Shown here piece after piece: positions 12,037-25,225 of a DNA stretch of 64,000 bases; within the stretch, counting starts at the first letter, position 1, and each line of letters begins with the position of its first letter. Source of the stretch: Malurus cyaneus samueli (lineage: Eukaryota > Chordata > Aves > Passeriformes > Maluridae); the NCBI GenBank assembly GCA_009741485.1, contig CM019220.1:27469048-27533047 (forward strand). Reading direction: 5' to 3'. The notes beneath the pieces were generated by a model that saw only the letters and a list, made by a program, of their open reading frames with translations, did no database searches and was not told where the DNA came from. Both the position numbers and the translations under genes were made by a program.

Positions 12037-13542
12037 GTGTAGGCAGGGGAAGGAAATCCCCTTACTGGGGCAATAAGGCTGAGAAAACTGAGAGGTGAGC
12101 TACTGATGTGAGAGATGACTGCAAATTTCAATTTCATACTTTCCCTTTTCATATTCATTGTTGCTATTTTATGAACCTATTTCTGTGGAAAAGTTAGTCC
12201 TGACCTAGATCTCTTTAGAGAAAAAGGCTGAAAATTAGAGTGGAAGCATGATGACCTGTTGGGGAAAGAATTTGAAATGTTCTGTGTGTACAGTACCTCA
12301 TGCCATTTTCTGAAGCTTCCTAGTACCACAGGGGTTGGTTTTCTTTATTTCTGGTTAATTTTTCAAAACCCAGTGATGTGATTCCTGATTGCTGTGACAA
12401 TAGTTTAGTTTTAACAATCTGCCAATCAAATACACAAATCCATGAGATCAAAAGACTTTATCATGGCTCTGTAAGGGTGTTGCTGTCCAGAATGTTTCTA
12501 GACATATCTGGGACCACTGCTGATATAAAGCTCTCATGCAAGTCCATAAATTGCCCTGTAAGCCTTTATTAAACTGGAGGAAAGGGTGACCTACTTGATG
12601 GATAAAGCATGGACTGTGCTGAGCAGCCTGGAAACAGGTCAAGGAATGCTATAACTGTTGTCTTGTACCATATTAAAATACTGCCCTTCAGCAGCTTTTT
12701 ATACCATCTGTAGCCCAGAATAAGAACACTGTAATATGAACTCTCATCCCATCCAGTGCCTTTTTTTCTTTCTTAGGTTTTTTTATTTCTCTGAAACAGG
12801 TATTCCACTTTCCAGGGTATTTCAAACAACACAAAAATGTATTTTAGGCAAACTGACAATCCATACTTCATGAGCAAAGTCTCTGAGTTGGGAGAATATT
12901 CAAGAAGTTAATGTCTTTCATTTCCAGTATTACTTGTCTTTAGGTCAGGACTCTGGGTTATGAAGATTATTGTTTATTACACTTCTTGGTTTTCAAGTAA
13001 CTTTGTTTTAAAGGAGGGTAATTGTTTTTGCTGTAGCTGCTGTCTAAAGGGCATTGGGTATCCCAGAGCAGCTGCCTTAGGTGTAATAAATACATGCACA
13101 GACAACCAGACCATGAATGTATTTTACCCTTTATCTGTGGGAATAGTAAACAGTGACTGTGTGGCATGTGAAGACCTAAATTAGGCTTTTGTGCCACTGG
13201 AATTTTTTCTTTAATGAAACATCAATTCACTTGGCATTTTTATGAGCAGCCACTGCTTTTCTTTCTTTCTAGTGAAGCAAAATCTTACAGGGCTGCGCTT
13301 TGCTACCTTTTCTCCTTGCTATTTTTGGAGTGTCCTAGTGGCTTTGAAAACCAATTTACTTCCTATTCCACTTCTCCTACCAGCTGGGGTAAAAATGGCT
13401 AGATAGAATACAAAAATAAAATAAATCATGAAAAGAAAAGGAAAAAAATAATATTAAAGAACACACAGGTTAGAGAGTGATGCAGCTGATGGAGCAGAGG
13501 CTGTTGTCAGAACTGTAAGAACAGCTGTTCTGAATTGTTTAT
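12037..13542. other. Unique AT-rich sequence, no gene seen
   Basis: No exon or repeat was recognised. Open frames are 76 codons or shorter. Confidence 0.6.
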
Positions 13543-13640
13543 ATTATAATATTGTAATATAAATATAGCATAGTCTAAAGTATGATAGGAAAGCAGGGTG
13601 GATTAACCTGGAGTACTTCATCTGTGCCACTTGAGGCAGA
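13543..13640 (+). repeat. Unnamed dispersed repeat, copy A
   Basis: The core 13563-13636 aligns without gaps to 17485-17558 in the same orientation: 58 of 74 bases match by hand count. Weaker similarity continues about 20 bases to the left and a few to the right. An AATAAA follows at 13676. The family is not one I recognise; an old LTR or DNA transposon is possible. Confidence 0.65.
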
Positions 13641-15718
13641 TCTGTATCTTAGAATGAAATTATAGTCACTTTTTTAATAAACACGGTTTCTCTTTGAGGT
13701 ACTTTGTGGAAATGTGATGAACTTGTCAGCAAAGCAGTAAGGGAGAACTGTGGAAACCAGAAATACCTGCTAAAATCAGGTGATTACAGCCTCTCTGCAG
13801 GGGCCCAATGGATTTATTCCCAAAGGAGGGAATTGCCCAAACGAAGTCCCTGAGTTTTGCTTTAGGGTTGGAATCTGCTTCTGTAAAATTCAGACCAACT
13901 TTAGAAGTGTCAATAAAACTCACCCCCTGCATGAAGTCTGTGTCTGTATCACCTTTTGAGCTCTTTCAAAGAGTTCTGCAGCTTTTGTTATGAGTCCTAA
14001 ACCCATCATCCTCCTTTGTCCTTTTGTTTGAGAAGGAATTAAAGATTTAGCTGGGTTCTTATGAATGTTACTGGTTATTGCACTGCGCTGTGATTTCTGT
14101 TTAGCTGCTATGTTTGCCAAAGATGGGATACTTGAACTTCAGAAATGTAGTGATAGTGACCTTCAGGATGCTTCTGGGAAAGATGAATATCTTGCAGGGG
14201 TAGATGCTGGGAACTACGAGGCACTAAACAGAAGGGAGTAAAAAGTTTTACTGGTGTGGCTATTGCTTACAGAGTGGAATTCTCATTTTGTTGCAGTATG
14301 AGCCACAACACTCAATGTATCAATTTTAACTTTCTCTTGGATCATTAATAAAGAACAGAGAATGTGAGGCACATATAAATAGCCAGTTTGGTCTGTGTTG
14401 TGTCAGGAAACACTAAGGGTTAACAAGAGCTGTGTAGCTGCTTTTCAAAACCGAGATGCAACTCAAGACTGTGTAGTTTTTGTCCAGTTTATCTGGAAGA
14501 AACCAAATTCCACCTACTGCAGCCTGGAATTCATGTGGAATGGTGGTAAATGCAATCCCACAGCCATACTTTCGAAAGCTCATTTTCCCATTTCATGCAT
14601 GTGAATGAAAATCCAGATGCTTGCTCTGCAGAAAACTGATTTTAATTAAACTTTATTAATGTTTTAAATAGATGAGTATTATAAGGCATTCTTGTTACAA
14701 CTTGACAGCAGATGATTTAATTATTTTCCTTGGATTAGCAGTAGCTAGTTTATAACAAGGCCAGGAAAAACAATCAGCTTTAAAATGGAGGTTATCTAGT
14801 CTTTTATTCCCTGTTCCACCTCCTGTTTGATGAAGAGTAATCAATTCAGCCCGTGTTCTGTTCTGCAAATAGAGAGGCTATGAAAGCCTCTTAATCTAAG
14901 TCTGAAATACTCTTGCTATTCCTGCAGTGGAATCTGCCATGACTTGTCACCAAGTCGATGTACTGGGCTCATTCTTTTTCACTCTATAACATCTGAAGCT
15001 TTTAGCAGGATTGGCCAAATTGTTTGTGGTGTGGATTTGCTTAGTGAGGGCTCTGTGTAGTGCCAAGAGAACTCCTTTCCCTGCCTGCTCTCCCAGCAGT
15101 GTGTATGGGAGCTGGGAGGGTACTGGGAATGTGTAGGGAATGCAGTTTGTGAGAGAGATTAAAGTGCTGATGCTGGGCATCTTTCCCTTACTGTTTTTCA
15201 CTGTAACAACCCCTGGCAAAACTCAGTGTTCTGGCTTTGAAACTTGAAATATTTTAGCATAAACTCACCTTGAAGAAGGTGGATCCTTCCTCAGTTTTAA
15301 TCCTTGGTTTGTCAGAATTTCTTCTTCACAGAATAACTTAATCCCCCAGTTCTTAAGAACCATAAAGCCCAAGTCCAACACTTGCAGTTTAATTTTTTTG
15401 TCTAGGCAAATTAGATAAATAAGAACTTGGGTGTTGCTTGTTTTTTGGGCAGCCTGAAGATCTTTCATAGATCTTCAAACTCTCTTTTTATAGATAGTTA
15501 AGTCAGGGATCTATTGATATTTAATCCGTGACTTTTCTCCATGACATGTTGAGTTTCATTCTTGCTGTCCTATGAAAATGCTCTTCACCACTAGATCTGT
15601 AGGTTGCTGCTGAACTTGGAACTGAAAGAAAGTGGACAAAACCTCTGTGCTGAGACCCTTGTTTTCCAAAGAACATCCAGAGGGAGTGTGGCACTGCCCA
15701 CATCTCTGGTACCGCTGG
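13641..15718. other. Unique sequence, no gene seen
   Basis: About 2 kb of AT-rich DNA without recognisable exons or repeats. Open frames are 90 codons or shorter. Confidence 0.6.
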
Positions 15719-15877
15719 AAAACCAACCAATCTGTAGGACAACCAACCAGTCTGTAGGAAAACCAACCAATCTGTAGGAAAATCAACCAGTCTGTAGGAC
15801 AGCCAGCCAGTCTGTAGGAAAACCAGCCAGTCTGTAGGAAAACCAACCAATCTGTAGGAAAACCAACCAATCTGTAG
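15719..15877. repeat. 20-bp minisatellite, 8 copies
   Basis: Eight head-to-tail copies of a 20-base unit with consensus AAAACCAACCAATCTGTAGG. The last copy lacks its final base. Variants change A to G in CCAACCAA or C at the unit start. Twenty is not a multiple of three and the antisense unit has no stop in any frame, so the minus strand carries overlapping open frames of 213 codons (15521-16162) and 104 codons (15556-15870) reading a Trp/Leu/Phe/Tyr-rich 20-residue cycle. These are satellite by-products, not genes. There are no spacers, so this is not a CRISPR array. Confidence 0.95.
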
Positions 15878-17484
15878 CCTCAGGCCTCTATCAACAGGAG
15901 AGGAGAGTCCCAAAGCAGCACAGACCTGGCAAGCGGAATTTTTCCAATAGCAATGCTGGAGTCTTAAAAAAAAGATTAAAAGGTAAGCTTTGAAAATCCT
16001 TTTTGGTTGCACAAGGAGTACTGGGAGGTGGCCATGATGCTGCAGGCTAAAAGGCATTTTACTGTTTAGCTTCCTTGTGGTTAGAATAGACTGCTGTGAA
16101 GGGAAGACTTGCCACCAGGATTCTGTGTTTGTGCTTTTTGAGGAGAGACATGAGCCAGACAAGGACCTCAGGAGAAGACTGGGGATGGTAAAACAGGATT
16201 CCCCTGTCCTTTTTGGTATTTATTGGAGGTTTTGGATCTGCCAAGGAAGAGCTCACATTTCACTCTTTCCAAAGAGACTGTAATCAGTAGTAGCCCATTG
16301 AGCTAATTGTTTGCTTCTTTGTGTGTTTGGAAACTGCAAAATGAAGAGAAATGAACAGAGGCAGGCTGCCTTCTTAACTGAGTCCCAGAAATAAGAGTAA
16401 TTTTCTGTGTGTTGAACAAGCCTGCAGCCAAAGCCTCTTTTGTCTGAAAGTGACATATTAGTCTTCGCGTTCCTTAGAAAAGAGGAAAATTACTGGCCAG
16501 TGGGGCCATTTATTTTTCCTTCTGTATGTTTAGGGAAAAAGAAACACACTCTATTGCCTGGACCAAAAGGAGTAGCTCACTCTAAATAACCCCCTCCACC
16601 TTCCTGAATCAGAGAACAAATCCCCATGATGGTATTTTAAGGATGCTGCTCTGAATTTTGTTGTCCTTCCAGTTAAAAAAAATATAAATTTTTGTAACTG
16701 CAAAGGAATTGGGTGTATAGAACTCCATGATATAATGGATTCAGGCCTGAATATCTCTCTTAGCTGTTTCTCTATTGCACTCAGGGCCTCAGCTGCATAA
16801 CAAAGAGCAGAAATTCGTACATAGGTTATTCTTTAACCAAATTTCCTCCCTTCTGCAAGTAAAACAAGTAGATATGATTCATGTTGGGTAATAGATCAAT
16901 GGCTAAGAAGGTATTAAACTCTAAACTTTTAGTTATCGAAATGCATGAGAGGAACAGAAGGGATGGGGTGGAGGGCAGACATTAAGGGGTGAATTAACCT
17001 GTCTTGGACAATGTAGTGGTAAAGCTGGACTAATCCTTGAGATCCAGAGGAAAGATTAAGGGCTCACGCTCACACAGAGAGCAGCTGTAGCACTTTGAGA
17101 CATTTCTACCCTTTGGCATAGTGTGGGGGGAAATTGAATTCTGAGATGGATGAATATATGATTCTGTCTCCTAGTCCAGGGTACTTCTGTTCCATTTTGA
17201 GATGCATTTGTTGAGGGTGACCTTGCAGAGCTATTTCCTCAGGCTGGAGTTTGGGTCCCTCTTCTGCATGGCAGTTAGAGTCATAAATTGTTTATGGGGT
17301 TCCTAAGACTTGCTCATGGAGGTGAAAGGAACAAACTTCTGGATTTTGTGGGCTTGAAAAAATTACAGAGCAATAGAGCTCCTTAGAGGAGTTAATTTTC
17401 TGCTTTGGTGCCAGAGGATAAAAAAAAACTTTTGTAAAAGAATTTTCTGCATTTTAAAGAGAATAGTATAACATTACAGTGTCA
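15878..17484. other. Unique sequence, no gene seen
   Basis: No exon, RNA gene or repeat was recognised between the minisatellite and the second copy of the dispersed repeat. Confidence 0.6.
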
Positions 17485-17570
17485 ATATAACATACTCGAA
17501 AGTATAATAGGAAAGCAGAGGAGGTGAAACTTGAGAATTTCATCTGTGTCACTCAAGGAAGCTCAGTCTG
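17485..17570 (+). repeat. Unnamed dispersed repeat, copy B
   Basis: Partner of the copy at 13543-13640: same strand, about 3.9 kb away, 78 percent identical over 74 ungapped bases. Most differences are transitions, as expected for two old copies of one interspersed element. The element's ends cannot be defined from two copies. Confidence 0.65.
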
Positions 17571-20500
17571 CCAAGAGCGTGGCAATGCACATGTGTCCTG
17601 GTGATGAAATTGTCCAAACCTGTGTTTGCTCATGGCGACCCAGCATTTGGTATGTCTCCTTTCAAAACCACTTTGAGATTTCTTTCATTATTTCAATGCT
17701 CTCTGCATGCCTTCAAGTATGATTTTATTTCTTTGGAAGAAATCTGTTCATGAACAGTATTTTTTTTCTGCTGAGATTACCAGTTCTATGTTTAAACCAT
17801 GTCTGTTTAATACATGTATCATACATATTTGTGTATAGAATGTATATATTAAAGTTCACTAGAGAAATACAGCTAAATGCAGCTCTATCTTAAGTAGATG
17901 AAGAATGAAGTCTGTATTTAAATGGGCCTGCTTTGCATGTATTGCGGCCTCTGGGAGCTGGCTTCCCTCCAAGTCTGTGCTGATCACACTCCAAACACCT
18001 TACTGAGTGCACTGAGATTTTATATGCATATATATGAACAGAAGAAGTCTAAGAAGTCTGGAAATCCATGTGGAAATTGCTTCCAAACTCTTGGCAAGCA
18101 GCCAGAGCAAATGTGAGAGAAAATGAAGATCCCTTTTTTCCAGCAAGCTGGGCAGCGTTTGGTACCCGGGTCTCTCCTGGGCACTTAGGAATGCACTTAC
18201 ATGCAGTGGAGCTGTAATTCTGTGTATTTCCCCATTATTCTCAACTCTAAATTTGTCTCCCAGCAGCAGTGCTACATGCTGAGAGTCGAGGGGGCTTTTT
18301 ACACACATGTCCATGATGATGTCTCATCTAATGAAATACAATGCTTACAATACTTAACAGTTTAGTTTGAGACCGTGGTGTGAATGGCAGGAATGGGGAG
18401 CCCGGTTCTCCAGCCTCCCAGCAGAGTGCTGAATTGATAAGCCCAAACCGATGCTTTGTCAGCTCAGAGCAGCCAAAACCACTTGGTATTTTATTCTTTC
18501 TGGCTATGATTACAACCTGGATCGTGTCAGTGTTTAATCTGTACCTGTGTATGATGTATACACACGTAAGGGGTGGCAGGATGGAAGGTGCTTGACATGG
18601 TAATCACTCGTATTTCTATCCAGTTTACTTCCTAGAGGTCCTGCATTAGGGGACTGCTGACTCATTGCTGTACCATTTTTGTGGGATGTTTAAATCCCTC
18701 CTGAGGGCCCTCAGTCTTGTAAACCCTGGGAGCTGTTTTGTGCTTGCAGCAGCAATAGGGTCTCCGCCTCTGGAGAGCTCTTCAGATACACTGCCAGTGT
18801 CAGGGCTAAATTATGGAGAAGCCAATTAGGATCCATACCCAGCAAACTCTCCACTGAGATAAAGCAGCCAGCACAGAGGTCTTGTTTCTGCTTACAGAGG
18901 TGTTTCTTAATAAGCTCCAGCAGGTCCAGGAACAATTTGATCACTGGAGAGTTTCTCAAGGATGCATTTGAAAGATTGTGGAGACTGGAATTTTCAGGAT
19001 GATTTTCCTACCTGCCTTGCCTGCATGGGGCAGGGTGAGTGAGGATTTCAGTTTTCTCGTGGATTCTTGTTTTAACTCTCTCTGCCTGTGAACTTGATGC
19101 AACTGAAGGAAGAGGGAAGGAGAGGGCAAAGACCCTCAGCAGAAATCAGTCAACTACAATAAAAACACAGAAATGTTCTGAAGCTGGTTTTACGGCTGAG
19201 ACTGGAGGGAGGAAAGGATTTTAAAGTGTCAGTAGGGCATGAGAGCTATTGCAGAGTCCAGTTGTCCCTGGGTTTTGAATTCCCAAACAGATTTTTGCAA
19301 TGGTATTTCATGTTTGACTTCAGCCATTTAAATCTCTAACAAGAGGAGGAATCCAGGGCAGCAGTGTCAGCAGAACTGCAGGTGAATGCGGGGCCGTAGG
19401 TGGTTATTTTCAGTGACATGTGCTACAATAGTCTGGAATTGCCAGGCAGGATGCTTTTCTCCCTGTTCAGAGCCCTTCTCACCAAGAGCAAATGAAATGT
19501 AGTTTTTCAGGTATTGCTGCCACTGAAAAATGGTGTGAGGTGCTCCTTAACACTGTTCAATCATTTGTTTGCCCGGCACTGTGCAGAGCTGCTGAGTTTT
19601 ATAACTGTGGCTTTCATCCAAGAGTGACTTTCCCCAAGCCCAGAAGGGAATACCAGGGTGCTGGAGCAGAACTGACTTTATCTGAGTCCCTGACCACTGG
19701 CTTAGGGACAAGGAGGAAATGTTGCATGAAATTCCAGGCATGCCAGCCATTCCTGCTTCACCTGTAGCATCAATTGCTGTGATGCCTGATTTTTTTTTAC
19801 AGGGAAATTCAGTCTTTATGGTGTGGTCTTCGGGAGTTCTCAAGCATTTTTTTTTCTGCTGCTCATCCTCAGTGATTGTGTTATCTCTGAACCTGCTCCT
19901 CAAAAGTCCAAACCTGTAGAAATTATTTTCTTCATGTCTTTGCAGACTTGCTGACAAAGCATTCAGGGAGAGAAAAGACACAAAATGAACAAGCAGGTAA
20001 CAGGCAAGTTTTTATAGAATTCAAAGTGCAATTGTTCCCTTGGCTGAAAAGTTGTATCTGAAAGGAACTGCTAACCCAAATGGAAGAGCCAGATAAATTT
20101 AGAAGTAAAATTATCATACTCCTCTTTCCGTCCTTTTCCTGGCCTCGTAAAAATAAGATTTTGGGGCATTTTGGATAGATTGATGTAGTCTGTCACTGTG
20201 TCAGGGCTTGGTGTTTTGAGCCATGTATGGCTTGGTGGTTAAAAACAGCATCAAAATATGGGCTAAAAATCAGAAGATTTTTTTTTCTGCTAAAGCAAAA
20301 AACCCCACCTCCATGACAGTAGTGATTATATTCCTGGAGACAGGATGTATATCCATATGTCCCATTTAGGATTCACACTTAGGATCCTGTGGGGGATTCA
20401 CATTACCTGCAGGATTTGAGGCTTGGTTTTTATTTTTTATTTTTATTTTTTGGGATTTTTTTTGTGATATAGTTGTACTAAAAATTTATTTAAATGCTCC

Positions 20501-23500
20501 TAAACCTGCTGTTGAACTTAAAAACTTCATTTCCTAAATGGCTGGTTTTGAAGAATTTCAGATTTTGAAACCAATTTTGACTCAGTACTTCTTCCTGAGC
20601 TCAGAGATGGAATAAGCAGCCTGTTCCTGTGGGCACTGTTGCCTTTTCCAGAACTTGCTTTATAAAGTGCCCAGAAGATGGTGCCATGGCTTTGGCTACA
20701 GGAATGCTGAGATCTTGAGGCTTCCTTTGGGTTTAAATGAAATCAAATCATTTTATATGCTCTGATCGGAAGCTAGCATTTTAAGAAATGGAATTTTAAA
20801 AATAATTGTACAGGTAATGTATATTTTTTCTGAATAAAGCAGCTGGATTTAATACACATTGCTGAAATATGTCTGCTGTCCTTACAAATGCTTCTGAAAA
20901 CAGGACCAATTCTTTAGGGAAGCCATGACTTTGCTTAATCCCTGTCCATGGAGAGGTGCAGTCATTGTCACCTGTGGCTGTGACAGCCTCTGGAGCAGTT
21001 GGGCTCAGCACCTTTGCCTCCTGTGAGAAACAGCAGCTGCTTAATTCTCTGTCTATGGGAGGCACGTCAGTTCTTAGTGGAGCATGCCTGCAGTTTAAAA
21101 CCAGATATTTCTACCCCAAACAGCATTTCCTGATGCTAATAACCAGTGCCAGACAAGACATCCCTGTATTTCCACTTAATAACGATTAATTACAATTAAT
21201 TAGAAGCTGCTTTTTGCACAGGGAGGTAAACAGTCTGTCTGTTTGTTCTTGGTGCTGCCCATCTCATACAAAATCAAAGGGTTCTGGAAATCTCAGGCTG
21301 AAATGCTGCAGGCTGAGGTACCACTTCTGGATAGGAGAACAGTTGATTGCATCCCCTTTGCAACTCTTTGGCAAAACCATCAAACAATCAAATAATCCTT
21401 ACAAATTTACATGTATGTGTATTTACATGCATGCGTTGGGGTCACAATTAGCAGAAATCACAGTAATAAAAAACCTTACTGAGAGAGCAGTGAAAAGGTG
21501 ATAGGAATTGGTTTTCCTTCCCTGGTTCTTTTAAAATGGGCCCACCACTTTGTCAAAGCTTCTGGGAGGCTGCAGTGTTGAAAAATGCATGCTGAGGAAT
21601 GGAGAGAAGTTGTACAGCCCTGCAGAGACTTGAATCCTTTGCAGCAGATGCTGCTTCTATGTTCTCTTTTACTCCATTTCTGAGTAAGCTACACAAATTT
21701 AGCTTTAGAGCCAGAAGCAGTGAGTAAAGAGAAAATCATGTCGCCTTTGGAGACGAGATTCAAACTGTATCTAGAGGAACACACACGATTTCCTTCCAGG
21801 GTTACACGGACTTGCTTCAACAATTTGCTTATAGTGTTTAAAAAACCCATTAAATTACTTGCCAACCTCCTGTTAATAATGGAAAGGTCCTCCTAGAACT
21901 TGAAGATCTGAACAATGGAGATGCCCCAAAAGTGCAATAGGTTTTATTGTAATCATGAAACCGCAGTCTATAAATATTTAAAATCTCTTAAAATTGTGTT
22001 TCTAACTCTCCCTTTCGGGGGCTCCTGAATGAAGCATTAATGTGAGTGAAATGCTTCTGGGAAACCCAGGGAAATGCAATCAAATTCAATTTAATTCCAA
22101 CCTACCCACGTTCCTGTGCCTGCTGCTGCTACATTTCGCTGGTAAATCAGCCATGGGCCACTTAGTGTTTACTTCAGCAAATATGAGCACTGGAATCCAA
22201 GTTCTATCCAGAGTTCAAACACTAACTTTTTTTAGGCTATTGTAGGGTGGAAGCATGGAAGAAGAAGCTAGCCTAGTTCTTAGAGGAGGAGTTACAGCAC
22301 TTGTTGTGTTGTTGATACTTTTCAATTTAGCAGGCACTGATGCAGCTCCTGGTTGAGTGACAGGTCATGGTGTGATGTGTGTTACCTGGAGAGTCTCATT
22401 GTGGCACAGACCTCGTGAGGGAGCAGGGTAGAACCTTGCCACATCTCATGGGCTCATGGAATATGGTACAGAATCATACAGAATGAGTGATGTCCCTGGG
22501 TTTTGAGCTGTTCTTCAGCCTTTAATTCCATGGCCACTTTTGAGTGAGAGAGCTTCTTGCTTGCAATACAGGGGGTTAATCTGCAACATCAAATCAGCTG
22601 TCCTTTCACTGAGAGGCAGTGTCAGATTTGCTGACTGATGTGCTTTCTAAAAGTGCTTCTCTGCTAAACTGGCTCTGATTAATAAAATATATGAAGGCGA
22701 AAGAAAAATTAGTCCTCTCTAGCTGAGTTTTTTCTTTGTACTTATGACTAATTTACATGTGCAGCACCTTTAAGACCTCTTTTTTCAGGTTGTTCTGCTT
22801 GCATTTTAAGCCTTCAGGCACAGAACTGGTCTAAACTGGAAACTCTGTAGTTGCTTTGGCACAAGGCTTTGTTTAAACAAATCATCTTTGGGGAGAGACA
22901 GAGTGCTACAAGAATACAGTTGAGTGACTTTTTGAATGGATTTGAGGTATGGGTGGATTTTCAGGATAAGATTTTCTACAGTTGTGGCTAAGAGGCATTC
23001 ACCCACAGTGCTGGAATTTTCACAAAACTATGAAAATACTTGAAAAACCCATCTTCCTCTTGTCATGTGTAAAGTAATAAGGGTTAAAAAGGTGGTGGCA
23101 CCCTTGGCATTCAGTGCAGCAAGACTGCAGCAGGTATTCCTGATTTTTGAGCCCACTGGATGTTTATGGGCTCCTCCACTGCAAAGGCTCTTTTCCTCTC
23201 CCCATACTTTGATCCAGACAAAAGGTGCTTGCTGTTCTACCCATGGTGCAGCAAACATGGATCAGTGACTGCAGAGATTGATCAGTCAGGAGGAGTAAAA
23301 TCAAGTCAGAGGCTTGCAGAGTTGTGCTACTTATTAGATACTCTCCTAACACTCAGAAATCGAGTCTTTTAATCTCACATATTAAAGCCTCAGGCATTAC
23401 TGTATTAAACAGATTAATTGCCTATTTGGTTTTCCTGTTTAGGGACAGCACAGCTGATGTGTCTGTTGAGAAAAGGAGAGAGAGAGTTGTGTGCAGTCCA

Positions 23501-25050
23501 CTATTTCCTGATAAAATTCATGCACAGGTTGTGTACCCAACTTATTTATGGTTGTAAGCCTGTCATTGTCACTCATGCTCAACTTCCTACCACATACCAG
23601 TTATGGTCAGGAAAGCATATCCACTATAAAAAAGAAATAACTTAAGAGATAATGGAATAGCAGAGTTTTAAGCATATTTTAAATCTGTAGAGCAAAGCTG
23701 AAGCAGTGAACAAAAGTCATTGCTCTGCATTGTTCTTTATCTTTCTGCTTTTAATGGTCTGATTTGAATTTTGAATGCTTTGACTGTGCTGCAGGACTCA
23801 GTAGGACCCCTTCTGTCTCTTTTATTTAAGTAAATCTGAACCAACTTTTTCAGGGGAAGTATTCTAAGATTTCCCTTTCTGAAACTCCATATTTTTTTAT
23901 ATACCTGATTTATTCCAACTGAACTGTGTATCCTCCAAGTCCCCCTCCCTTCTTTCCTGGGAAATGGGAAACTGGCATTCCCCATTTATTTCAGAGCAGT
24001 AAGTAATTAATAATCTCTGTGTGTTTCTCACAGATGGTTGTGGATCCCTTGACTCCAGGGTCTTTTCTGTGCTGGCATTTCCCTGGCTTTCACCATAGGT
24101 GGTGATGTGGCTCCTCAGCTCCAGCAGAACTGGAACAGGGATGGGATGGAATGGGATGGGCAAAGTGATCTCAGACAGGCTGGGTCTTCCTTGTGACTGT
24201 CCTCTCCTGCATGTCCTGATGCCACCACAGAGCCTTCCAGAAACAAAGCAGAAAAGATTCACTGAGAGGCTTTTACAGCTGGGGCTACACGGGTTATAGT
24301 AATCATCATAACAAGTTTACTATAACATGGAATAACGAGGAAAGGGCAAGTATCCAATCAAAACAGCATTGAGTCCCGAAGGAAAGATAAAATCAGTGAG
24401 ATAGGAGTAGCAGTTTGATTTTTAAAGATTTATCACCCAATTTATTCACTTTATTTCAGACAGATGAAACCTCAAAGCCCAGCTATCACCCTGCAAATAT
24501 CAACAGGATTAAGCACAGAATTTTTGGACACCACCATTTAATGTTAGCCGACCAGTTAAAACTTTTTCTTCTCAAATGCACTATTCACATCCCTTTTCTG
24601 CAATGGACTGTTTCAGTTTGGCCTGCATGGACAATTTCCAGTATTTCAGGATGTGAAAGAAGGTGAGAATGCCTGCAGAGTTTTGCAGTGGGCCAAGGGA
24701 ATTGGATATCCATATTTTGAAAAAGGGCACCTCTTCACCTGCAGTGATCCTATATGTAAAAATATCCCCCTATGTCTGTGTCTGCTGTTAACTGAGGTTT
24801 GATCTTGCCTGTTGCTGGCATTTGCTGGTTTGGAGGACAATTGACCACTTCTTTCTGAGTTCAGGCCTCTGTTTCAGCCTTAAGGGATGAGTACAAAAAA
24901 CATCCTCTCTGATGAACAGTTTATTAAAACCTTTGCCAAAGCCAGAAAGGAAAATGTTAATGGAATTGCAGTAGAAACATGGGGGGCGAGAAGCCTTTGT
25001 GACCATCTGGGGGGCATTCAGTCCCTCCCTTCTTGTGGTTTTTGCTTAAG
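17571..25050. other. Long unique stretch, no gene seen
   Basis: About 7.5 kb with no recognised exon. It holds a short ATGGG array (24138-24160) and T-runs near 19791, 19846 and 20279. A 144-codon minus-strand frame (19547-19981) has no family resemblance and no matching splice context, and is treated as chance. Confidence 0.65.
24138..24160. repeat. Short ATGGG microsatellite
   Basis: Four to five ATGGG/ATGGA units, the same motif as the larger array in the CpG island at 1558-1670. Confidence 0.85.
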
Positions 25051-25053
25051 GGT

Positions 25054-25225
25054 CATAGAATAGAATGGCATAGAAACAATAAGGCTGGAAAAGCCCTCTG
25101 AGATCACCGAATCCAGCTGTAAACCCAGCACTGTCAAGGCCACCACTAAGCCATGTCCCCAAGTGTGACAGTCACATGTTTTTGAGCACTGCCAGGGAAT
25201 TCAAACCAGTTGCATCTTCTCAGCC
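25054..25225 (-). repeat. CR1 LINE 3' end, 5'-truncated
   Basis: The left edge carries CATAGAAT-type octamers, the inverted terminal repeat of CR1. It is followed by GGCTGGAAAAGCCCTCTGAG, AGATCACCGAATCCAGC, and a stretch close to 'cccagcactgccaaggccaccactaaaccatgtcccc' of avian CR1 3' untranslated regions. The element is read on the minus strand with its 3' end on the left. Similarity decays past about 25225. CR1 is the dominant bird retrotransposon and is usually truncated at the 5' end, as here. Confidence 0.85.

Noticed and set aside
15719..15877. CRISPR-like array
   Set aside because: Units abut directly with no spacers, in eukaryotic DNA.
15521..16162. 213-codon minus-strand open frame
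   Set aside because: Its middle is the 20-bp minisatellite, which has no antisense stop in any frame. The flanks show no domain or splice context.
19547..19981. 144-codon minus-strand frame
   Set aside because: No recognisable domain and no good flanking splice sites. This length is expected by chance a few times in 64 kb.
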